Assembly: GCA_033439685.1 (NCBI GenBank)
Contig: JAUEDM010000004.1
Span: 3,286,001 to 3,350,000, forward strand
Reading direction: 5' to 3'
Length of the DNA: 64,000 nucleotides
Source: Apodospora peruviana
Lineage: Eukaryota > Ascomycota > Sordariomycetes > Sordariales > Lasiosphaeriaceae
Shown here: positions 34,870 to 44,612 of the stretch, in pieces
Position numbering within the stretch: the first letter of the stretch is position 1
Layout: each line of letters begins with the position of its first letter
The notes under the pieces: generated by a model
Databases searched by the model: none
What the model was told of the DNA's origin: nothing
What the model saw: only the letters and a program-made list of their open reading frames with translations
Translations under genes and position numbers: made by a program

Positions 34870-36537
34870 TTTCTAGCACACACGCTGCGACGGGAAGGAA
34901 AAGACGAGATTAGATCCCAATGCTCAGGGATGGGGCCAACCAGACAGGCAAGCAGAATATGAAACAGATGCACGATGATAAAGATAAAACAATAGGAAGA
35001 AAGTGAGTGTGTGTGTGTGGAAGAAAGATTTGATCGCGAGATCCGAACCGTGGTTCTACTACACACCACACGCAAACTCGTCACGACTTCAGACCACACA
35101 TACGGATATATGCACGAACGAACGCGTCAAAATTATCTATTCTCGACCTGCGGTTTTGAGATATCTTTCCTTGGATTGTCTCAGTCCCGTCAAATCACGG
35201 AACACACTCCGAAAACAGGTAAAGATACCTGAGCTAACTGAAGGTAGGGAGGGGGGCAACCAGATAGACTGTATTCCGTAACAATCTCGGAGTAAAAGCT
35301 CTGCTTGGGCAAAGCTCTGGGCAAAAGCTTACAAAATGTACTGATAAGGATCGCAAAGGTGAGTGATGATCGAACCCGATAAGTATTCCGATAGAGAGAA
35401 AGCTTTGGGGGAGCACAGGGAGCTGTCTTGGCAGAGGGGTTCAGGTAACACCAACAAAGTACTTTTTATCCGCATCTGGTTTAGATTCATGCGGGCATGA
35501 CCCCCGGAAAAGGCTCCATCCTTCAAGCCAGTCCCGTCTGCCCGCCCATCGATGCGCCGGACGGGGACGGGGACGATGCCGGGCATCTATCTGTATGTGC
35601 GAAGAACCAACCGCATATGCCCTCCTAAGCCAATCATCACGGAGATGTCAAAGCAAGACAGAGAGACGAGAACGCAGTGAGCCTGATGTTTTGTTGCGAT
35701 GCTGTTATGCCACTTGGAGGCACAGCAACCTTGAACTATTGCTTTCCAATCAGCGGGATGATGGGATGTTACCGTACCTCGGTACCTACGACAACAGAGG
35801 GACGGACCCGTAAACCCCCCACCTTTTGAACCCCAAGAAGGATCCAAAAGCTCGGAGTCTTGGGAGACGGGCGGACGAACCCTTGTAGGTATCACCCGGT
35901 TCTATTACAGATCATTGGACGAACCTGACTGGTTGGTTGTGATTCGATAATTCACCTAATTATTATCATCAGGAGCAGTCACTCTCTGACCTGGACTGGG
36001 CTAGAGCTTCGCGGGTTTGGGAATGGGAGGGTACACGTCCCCTCACCTCACCAGCAAGCGCGAACGAGTCTCATCAGCTGTCCGTCTGGGATGGGGATGG
36101 CGCGGTGGCCTGCTTCCAGTCTCCCAAGGGTGTGGTTCGCTTTTATTGCAGCTGCCGATTCGCAGGGTCCCAATCTGCTTTTCGCTCGGACTGGCTGGTT
36201 GGTGGCTTGATGATCGATTTCACACTTATCTATCCGTAACCGTATGTATCAACAGAGCTAGGAGAAGATAAACGAATGGTCCCCTCCCTCGGTATGAGGC
36301 CATACCTTTCTTTATATATGAGCGCAAAGCTATCCTCAAAATCCGGGGTATTTCTTGGCTCTTCCTCCCATATCTCTTGGCCTACAGAGACCAAGACCTT
36401 GGCCTTTTTGTTCATCGTCTTGGCTTACAAGTGAGCTCTGTTTGAGCTTGGCGCGTTTTTCTGGTGTCAAGACCGGCCTGCCAATTTGTTATTTTGAAGT
36501 TATCGCGACATTTGTGAGATTACGCAATCCCGACAAG
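34870..36537. other. Divergent promoter region between two nitrogen-transport genes
   Basis: 1.67 kb shared by the ammonium transporter (-) and the APC permease (+). It contains several HGATAR motifs (listed separately where clustered), a GT dinucleotide run at about 35003-35019 and a TATATA-type element at about 36313, roughly 225 nt before the permease ATG. No gene seen. Confidence 0.5.
34976..34987 (+). promoter_or_regulatory. Tandem GATA-factor sites near the ammonium transporter start
   Basis: TGATAA directly followed by AGATAA, about 107-118 nt upstream of the ammonium transporter ATG. Closely paired HGATAR sites are the preferred targets of the nitrogen regulators AreA/NIT2 (established knowledge). 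Further single sites lie at 35342-35347 (TGATAA), 35377-35382 (CGATAA), 35389-35394 (CGATAG), 35945-35950 (CGATAA) and 36266-36271 (AGATAA). Confidence 0.55.
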
Positions 36538-38591
36538 ATGTTGGACGAGAAGAACTCCACAGCCCCGGCTGTCGAGTCCGGCGAAACATCCGAGGTCGAC
36601 ATCATTAATATCCTTGGGTACAAGCCGGAGCTGTACAGGAACCGGTCCATGTTCACGCTGCTGTTCCAGTCGTTGGCCATTGCTGCTGTACGTTTATCTC
36701 TTGTGCAGCTGAGAAGAGGAAGGAAAAGATATGATTGTGCTGACCTGGTCCTCTGTGGAAATAGATTCCTTATGGGTTTGGAGGGCCTCTCATGTCAGCT
36801 GTCATCGGAGGAGGTAAGAGACTACGAACGATTCTAGAGGGAAGAGAAAAGAAAAACTGATATTTTGTCTGTCAATAACAGGACAACTGCCCATGTACGT
36901 CCCCTCAGCCGACTTACTCTACACTTTCGCACCTGTTTAACTTGCTTGTCGAAAGGTTTCTCGGCTGGATCGTCGTGCTTATTCTGGCGCAATGCGTCGC
37001 CATGTCCCTCGCCGAGCTCGCCTCGCGGTACCCGACGTGAGTCCTTACAGATATAAGCACTGGCCGTGATCACACCCTGATTCGTTCTGACGATGTTCTT
37101 TCCCCTTCAAAAAAGTTCTGCTGGGCCATATTATTGGAGTTTCCAACTTGCTCCTCCCGAGTTCCGGACTCTGCTGTCATTCATCACGGGCTGGACCTGG
37201 GTAAGCAACTGGACCTCATCATCCTCCCTTCCTTTTTCTCTGTCACGTTTCTAATGCTTGGAAGCTCATCGGCAACTGGACAATCACTCTATCCGTCAAC
37301 TTCGGCTTCGCCTCGCTCGTCGCCGCGTGCATCGCCATGTACCACCCCGAGTTCGAGATCACCTCATGGCAGCTCCTCCTGATCTTTTACGCCTTCTGCC
37401 TTATCGCCTTCGTGGTCTGCGCCTTTGGTAATAAGCTGCTGCCACACGTCGATACGTTCTGCGCCGCCTTTACGGCTATCACCATTTTTGTGACGCTGGT
37501 CTGCCTCTCCGCAAAGGCCGAGGTGGGCAGAAACTCGCCGGCCGAGACGCTGGGACACTACGACAGGTCGCTGTCCGGTTGGGGCGGGTTCAGCTTCTGT
37601 ATTGGGATTTTGCCGTCGGCGTACACGTTCTCGTATGTCCCCTCCCGACATGCCCCTTTCCTAGACTTCTGGGGAGACGCTCAAAGGCTAATTTATCCTC
37701 CCTTAGTGCTGTTGGCATGATTTCGAGCATGGCCGAGGAGTGCCATAATCCGACAGTCAAGCTACCCAAGGCGATGGCGCTCTGTGTTCCAGTGGGCGGG
37801 ATTGCTGGGCTTTTTTTCGTGAGTCCCGTCTCTCTCTCCCCCCCTACAGATACTATCGATCTATACCTTGACGCGACGAACCAATCTAACAACAGCTTGT
37901 TGGTCAGATCATCCCGATCGGCGCCACCATGCCCGCCCTGAAAGACATCTTCGAAAACGCGCCCGTTGCCCAGGCACTGCCGTACATCTACCAGCAGGTC
38001 ATGGGTTCCGCGGCAGGCGGCCTCGGCCTAACCATCCTAATCCTCTTCGTGACATTCTTCTGCTCCATCTCCATCACAGTCGCTGCGTCGCGGTGCACGT
38101 GGGCCTTCGCGCGCGACAACGCGATTCCACTCGCTTCGGTATGGAGCAAGGTCGACCACCGCTTCGGCACGCCCATCTACGCGCTCGCGCTCTGCACGGT
38201 TGTGCAGATGCTGCTGGGTCTGATCAACCTCGGCTCGTCGTCGGCCTTCGTCGCTTTTATCAGCGTCGGCGTGATCAGTCTTGCGGTGAGCTACGCCATC
38301 CCTATCGTCATCTCCATGTACCACTTCCGGCGCGAGGTCAACAATGCGCGCTGGACGATGGGCGCGATAGTCGGCTGGCCCGTTAATATTCTTGCTTGCC
38401 TGTTCATCGCCTTCGAGTGCGTGCTCTTCTCGATGCCGTCGTTGCTGCCCGTCGACGAGGTGACCATGAACTACGCCATCGTCGTGTTCTTTGGCTTCAT
38501 GGTGCTCAGCGCGGTGTGGTATCTGGTGTATGCCCACAAGGTGTACAAGGGGCCGCCTGAGTCGGATGGCGTGGGGGCTGATAGGGGGTGA
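36538..38591 (+). CDS. APC-superfamily amino acid/GABA/choline-type permease
   Basis: Eight exons: 36538-36687, 36765-36813, 36882-36894, 36956-37036, 37116-37200, 37265-37632, 37707-37818 and 37908-38591. They give about 513 residues with roughly 12 membrane helices. Family blocks are rebuilt across the joins: 'IPYGFGGPLMSAVIGGGQLP', 'MSLAELASRYPTSAGPYYW' and 'MISSMAEECHNPTVKLPKAM'. These are typical of fungal plasma-membrane permeases of the GABA/choline/amino-acid group; the substrate cannot be told. Exon 3 is only 13 nt, but it is needed to complete the conserved GGGQL and to keep frame. The last intron has two acceptors 12 nt apart (37895 and 37907); I chose the second because 'LFFIIPIG' fits the family better. 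The divergent neighbour is an ammonium transporter. Confidence 0.85.
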
Positions 38592-38892
38592 TACTTCTGT
38601 GATATGGGTGTGCGGTGGTCTCGCTGTATGGGTATTGCCTGACGGGAATTTTAGTAGACTTCAAGACATACCAGTTAACCACCATGTTTAGACCGTCTAG
38701 GGTATGGCTAGTGAACAGATAATTGAGAGTGATGTGTCCAATGTCAACTGAACCAGTATGAACCACCTGTGTTCAATAGATTGAGGGACAAATTGGCGAA
38801 CAGAGTTCAGAATGTGGCTAGTCTCATAATATTCAGAGTTCTATCTTGAAAAGTTAAATTGGCCTGAATCAGCAAGATTCCTTGATAAATAG
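38592..38892. other. Convergent 3' interval
   Basis: Between the permease (+) and the kinase (-). Only presumed UTR sequence is seen. Confidence 0.4.
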
Positions 38893-40016
38893 TCATTCAT
38901 ATATATTCCTGTCCCGGGACATGTCTAGGGAGATGTGCTTGAGTGCCTAGGTTTCGCCACGCTATATCAGCAACCTGCCTGCCGCTCTGTTGTCAATATG
39001 GCATATGAACTCACCTCCTCAGCAGTGGCCCTCCCACTATCATACCGAACCAGCTGGGCAACAAGATCCCGCCACTCCGGCGCCACGTCCGGGAGGACGA
39101 CGTCCCACGGTCGATGGTCGAAGGAGCGGTAGATATCAAACGGCGGGGTCCTGAAACTGGCAGCTTCCGGCCAGCTTTCACTCGTCGGAGAGCCGATCGT
39201 CTTGAATATGCTAAGGATCAAACCAAGCTGGTTCCCGTCCTCGTGCACAGGACGGGACTCAAACAAGGGTTTCGGGGAGCGGCGGCAGCACTCAGCCAGC
39301 ATAGCGCCGGCACCCCACATATCCACGGGACTGCCGTACGATTTATTGCCAAACAAGACTTCAGGGGCACGGTACGGACCCGTGCCAATGTCGAGTACCT
39401 TGTTGTCCGCCGGCTCCGTAGTAGCCGAGAAGGTTGGATGCCACGAGGCTCCAAAGTCAGACAGATAAACTGGGCCGGTAGGAGAGCCCATGAGAAGTGC
39501 AGACGGCTTGATATCGCGGTGGATGATGCCCTGGCTGTGAATGTGCTGCAGAGCTTTGAACAGGTCGTTGAAGACCAAGCAAATTTGGGCGTCTGTTAGT
39601 GATCCTTGTTCCAGGAGGCTGGCCAGACTGAAGGGCATGTGGGGAAAAACAAGCACCAATCTCTGCTCGTGGTCCCGGAAGGTCTCGAGGAGGGGAATGC
39701 ATGGTCTCGATAAAGTCTTGAGGATCTTGGCCTCTCGAGCGGGGCTGTGAGGCTCAATGTTTCGCGTCTCGACGATGACCTTGAGAGCGCGGTGTTTGGA
39801 GCGATAAACCTCGGCCGTCACGCCGCTTGCAACGTAGTGGCAGTCATGGTACGGCCCGATCCTGATTCCGGGTTCGTGGGCATCGTCACTATCGGATACG
39901 TCTGTGGGATCGGTCCATGGTGTAGGTTCTGTTGTAGAAACAGACACAACAGAGGCACTTGTTTCAGCTGCGAGATTGCAGGCTGAATCATACTCTTCCT
40001 TGCCGTAGTTAGCCAT
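38893..40016 (-). CDS. CDK-like protein kinase resembling Csk1, with altered catalytic loop
   Basis: Exons 40016-39015 and 38946-38893, about 351 residues. The intron (68 nt) was placed because the spliced end 'TAEEALKH' is the usual kinase C-lobe motif, while reading through gives an unrelated tail. Seen: ATP-site lysine in 'HRALKVIV' (about residue 79), catalytic loop 'IIHRDIKPSALL' (166-175), 'SDFG' (186-189), activation segment 'GTGPYRAPEVLFG', and 'SPVDMWGAGAMLAE'. The activation segment resembles the CDK-activating-kinase kinase Csk1 of fission yeast. The Asn normally five residues after the HRD Asp is Ala here (A173). That Asn binds magnesium, so activity may be weak, unusual or lost. 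The start is the ATG at 40016. Confidence 0.82.
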
Positions 40017-40921
40017 CAATGCGAATGATAATTTGGCTGGTTAGGCGTGCTGCATACTCTGGTGTTGGAGGTTTTGTAGGCTTCGGTCTCCAATGCAAAG
40101 CCACTCTGGCTCAAGCCTGCAGCTGCTGCCACCTTCGATCTATAATCTTATCAACATGGAGGTGGTCGACAGCTCATCAGGTGTGCACACTCACAGCTTC
40201 AGGACGTTGTCATATCGCTGCGACGCCGCTAGCGAGCTTCTCCAGTCGTTGGGGTCGGCCATTGTGACTGTCATGCATTCATTTTGGAAAAAGCTCGAAT
40301 CGTCATGGAAGAAGATCAATCGCGTTGTGCAGCTTTGACATCGTCAAGGGTCCTCCGACATGCATAATCCGGGGATTTAAGGCAGTGTTGTTGATGCTTG
40401 GTGCACAATCTCATCTGATCATCCTGGACGGATCGGCAAGGAACAGAAGGATGGCGAGCTTGGCCAACTCGGCGCGCCGTATCAAGATTATGTAATTCCT
40501 TGATGATGTGTGGCTTGCGGGTGCTGACTCTTGTTGGAGTGGTGGCAGCTCTGGCAACGTATTTCGGCTTACGGAAGGAATTCGGGCTGAGGCGCCCCAC
40601 AGTGGCACAGGCTGCAAGCTCCCTGCCCGCCTCTTGCAAGCACCACCTGGGCACGCCGGCACGGTACCGTACCACCCGAGCTCACTCAGGGCAGCGATTT
40701 CTTGATGCAAGCGGCTTGCCGGAGCGCGAATTCGATCCCCTCAACAAGCATCCATCCCCTCCTCCCACACACTCTTTGTGCATTATTTTCTCTCCTTACC
40801 GTACCGCCAGCTTGGCCGGGCAGCTCCTATATGTATCACACTGTTATGCGTTGAATTCTCAGCCAACCGCGCCCAACGTTAACCTTCTTTTAATCGCACC
40901 TTCGCTGCTACCGTCGTGACC
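40017..40921. other. Divergent promoter region, kinase and Syp1
   Basis: 905 nt between two divergently transcribed genes. Short frames only; a TATATGT-type tract occurs near 40829-40835, about 90 nt before the Syp1 ATG. Confidence 0.35.
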
Positions 40922-43849
40922 ATGGACGACCTGTCGCGACCCGAGTACCCGGCGATGCTGGTAAGCTTCCATGTCCACGTCGAGACCGATCATCCACGGT
41001 GGCGGACCACTAATCCTTTTCCGAGGCAAATAGGCCAACCTGCACCCGAGTCAGGCCGTGCAAGCGCTCTCGGATCGAGTGAAGCGCATATCCAAGGTCA
41101 ACCAAGAAATCGCAGACTGGCTACAGGTACATTGGATCTTGAACATCGGAGCTTGCGGGACGCGGAATTGTCCAACTGAACGATATTCATAGGAGCGCCG
41201 GAGAGTAGAAGAGCAATATGTCGCGAGCCTGCGGAAACTGCTGGTCTTCAAGGTTCCCAACACGGCATCCGAGCTTGGGTTCGTCGCGCCCCTTTCCATG
41301 TCGTCTAGTTTTCTCGGCCTTACACTAACCATTCGTCGCCGGCAGCGTATTTCAAGGACCATGGGACAAGATTCTCCAGTCGACCGATGCCATCGCGACC
41401 TCACACCAGATCTTTGCGCAGCGTGTCGAGAAAGATGTCGAGCAAGCCCTGCGTAGCTTCCAAAACAAGAAAGAGATGCAGAACATCCATACCATAAGCG
41501 CCAATCTTCATACGATGTCGAAGGAGCTGGAGGATGCGACGGAAAAGTCGGACAAGCTCTCCAAAAAAGGTGGCAAGGCCAATGCTCAAAAGGTCGACCA
41601 AGCTTCATCGAGGCTGGAAGCTGCCACCCAGCAATGGGAGTCACAGGCGCCTTTCATATTTGAGACACTCCAGGCTTTGGACGAGCAGCGTATCAACCAC
41701 TTGCGCGATGTCTTGACACAATTCGGAACCCATGAGGTTGACCAGTCGTCACGAACCCAGAAGGCCGCCGAGGAGGTGTTGAACACGATGCTTGAGGTCA
41801 ACACTGCCCAGGAAATCCAAAACTTTGCGCAACGGACCACAGCTGGAAAGCCGAAACTGGAGCGAAAGTCGACGACACGGCAAAACAGCGTTGTGGGTGG
41901 CACACCATCTTTGGCCCCTCCTAGCATATCTGGCCATGACGATGACGTTAGTGACCACTCTGGCCACAAGGAGGGCCAGCCAGGTACGAACATCTTCCCC
42001 TCCCGGTCGGTCGCTAGCTACTGACAGACCATTGCAGAATCGAGACTACGAAGCCGAATTGGTACCATGCTGGGTCGGCGGCGGCAGAGTATACATGGCG
42101 GATTTGGCCCACTGGCTCCGCCGAAGGGCCTTGGCTCATTTTCGAGGAACCTTGGGAGCAGCCATGGCCAGACCCTGTCTCCAAGAGCGTCTTCTCACAA
42201 CTTGACCGACTCCCAGAACAGGTTATCTTCACTTGCTGAGAGCCCGACCACGGAGCGACCTGGGACCGGTGTTGGAAATACAGAGGGAAAGTCGTCACAC
42301 GAAGGAACGAATGGAGTTGGCGGACATAAAGAATCTGGCCCTGGTCAAGCATCCAGTATCTTGAACGGAACCGCCGAAGCCATATTCGATGCGCCGCCAC
42401 CCCCTGGTCCTCCTCCTTCTCACCAGAACAAGGAAGAACCGTCAAAGGACGCTGAGGGGTTTACAATACCGACTTCGACGCACGACCCTATCTCTGAGGC
42501 GCAGAAAGAAGCTGCCGCCGATGAAGCGGATCAGTTTTTCAAATTAAGCATTCAGAAGGAGCCGATTGTTGAAGAGGACCAGGACGCCAAGAAGGCAGCC
42601 CTCTCTAACGTGGCCAACACTCTCACCCAAATGGGAATGCCGTCTAGGAAATCGGGAACCATACGGGGTAGAAGAGATGTTAGGAACACCATATACATGC
42701 CGACGTTGCCTGTACCGGAAAACTCATCGGAAAACCCATTCCCACCTTCTCCAGCGCTACCTACCACAACGCCGGTGGCTCTGAGGCCCACTCCGGCTAG
42801 TACGTTTGCTTCGGAAATGAGCCACGCCTCCGACACACAGTCCATCCGATCCGGTACTTCCTTCGGCGGGGCGTCGTCATACAGTGTTGGTGCCCGTTTA
42901 AAGCACCCCGACATGCATGGGCCAGAATATGGCCCAGGGCTGCACTCGTCGATCATTGAGACGGTTTCTGCTACTTTCCAAGACGGTGTCGTAAAATCCG
43001 CCAAGGTCACTGGCGAGATCGCTTTGGCATACACCCCGGATCCCAACTCTAGTCAACCTGGTATGTTCATACAGTCCTGCAAGTACCTGATCCATCGTCA
43101 AACTAACACTCCCAGAACGCGAAACCATCCGCCTTGACAACTTCCCGCGCCTCGACTCCATCGGCCCCAATCGTGTCTTTGTGGCAAATACCGCAACTGG
43201 ACCAGATGAGTTCACAGTCGACGTCTCCCATCTCTCTGTAACATCCCCAGCCTTCACCTACCGTGTGCACGCCGAAGACGAAACCACGCTTGCCTCGCAG
43301 TGTCCGATCCTTGTACACCCCGTCTGGAAACCTCAAGGGGATAAGCTCGGCCTGCTCCTGCAGTACCGCCTGAATCCCAGCTCGGCATTACCTCAGCCCG
43401 TGACCCTGTCCAATGTGGTGTTCGTCGCCACGTACGAAGGCGCACGCGCCAGTGGCGTCCAGACCAAGCCGTCGGGCACACACCTAAAAGACAAGCACTT
43501 GGTGTATTGGCGCCTTGGAGATGTGATGCTGACGGATAGCTGGGCCAAGATCATTTGTCGTGTCATTGGCGAGCAGAATGCCGAGCCGCAGCCGGGACAC
43601 ATTGAGGTGCGCTGGGACTATGGCTCGACTGCTGCTGGTGCTGGCAGTGGAGGAGATGTTGGCTGCGGTATATCCGTGTCGAGGCTCGTGGAGGGTAAAG
43701 GGAAGGAGAAGGCCGAGGAGGACGATGGGGAAGACGATCCGTTTGCGGATGATAAGGGCCCGCTGTCGCCAGCTATTAAGGATACCAGGACGTGGGCGGA
43801 GATTCCGCTCGTCAGAAGGTTGGTGAGCGGCAAGTACGAGGCCAAGTGA
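40922..43849 (+). CDS. SYP1: Syp1-type endocytic adaptor (F-BAR plus muniscin mu-homology domain)
   Basis: Six exons: 40922-40960, 41034-41126, 41193-41278, 41346-41983, 42038-43060 and 43116-43849, about 870 residues. The N-terminal 260 residues form an F-BAR domain, helical and charged, starting 'MDDLSRPEYPAML' and continuing 'VQALSDRVKRISKVNQEIAD'. A Ser/Pro-rich linker (about 270-590) includes a poly-Pro run, 'APPPPGPPP'. The C-terminal part is the muniscin mu-homology domain, from about 'GLHSSIIETVSATFQDGVVK' to a terminal Arg/Lys-rich segment. Syp1 and the FCHo proteins mark early clathrin endocytic sites and bend membranes; in fungi they also act in septin organisation. All splice phases fit. 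The order and length match fungal Syp1. The acidic 'EEDDGEDDPFADD' near the end contains a DPF tripeptide of the type bound by AP-2. Confidence 0.92.
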
Positions 43850-44612
43850 AAAAGGACTTGCATGGAAGGGTGATTTGCGAAGTTTACCTAATTCTTTTCT
43901 GGTTGTTTTACGGCCCAGTGCCCCATATCCAAGCCTGCTATTGTTTTCCATTTTTTTTAAGTATGTATTCTTTTCTGGTAGGAATTTGTTTTTATTCAGG
44001 TTTCAGTTTCTGATATCATGGCACCAGCAGATATTCATCCCCGATCTGTCTCTTTTTATACCTTTATGTGTTTAAGTGTGTGTTCTTGTGGTGGAAAAAA
44101 CCACACATACACACGCATTGATGATGGATATACCGGTAGAAGAGAAAAAGACCACCGTTGTTTATAGGTTGTGCATCTCGTAGGAAGCTAGCTGAAATGT
44201 TGTTAAGAAAAGAACTACTTTTCTGATGTCAATGTTTACCTCAGAGGGTAGGTCTATAGCACATAGATACCTGGTAGGTAGCAAAAGAATGGGCAACTCG
44301 CATATATTATATCCTCTTGTATGTCAAATACACTCAAGAGATTGAATCGAATAGATACATGCTAGTTAAGAACGTCAAAATAGGTACCGTACTCCGTCTC
44401 ATTATCTCTCAGACTGAAAGACTTGAAGTAAGTCCGCCAGCGATCCGTGCAATCGATTCCTCGCCTATGCTTTGTGGTGGAACATGTGAACGAACCACCG
44501 TGACTCCCAGAACCCAACCTGTTCCCAATCAACTGAAGAGCCATCCTGCCGGTTATGGTAGAAGAAACAAAAAGAAAAATATGTACAGCCCCGTATCATC
44601 TGTCCAATTCAC
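43850..44612. other. Convergent 3' interval
   Basis: Between Syp1 (+) and Mad1 (-). A/T-rich, with T-runs typical of fungal 3' UTRs; no gene recognised. Confidence 0.4.

Noticed and set aside
38967..40016. Unspliced single-exon reading of the kinase ending at 38967
   Set aside because: It ends in an unrelated tail just after a GTGAGT donor; splicing restores the usual 'EEALKH' end.
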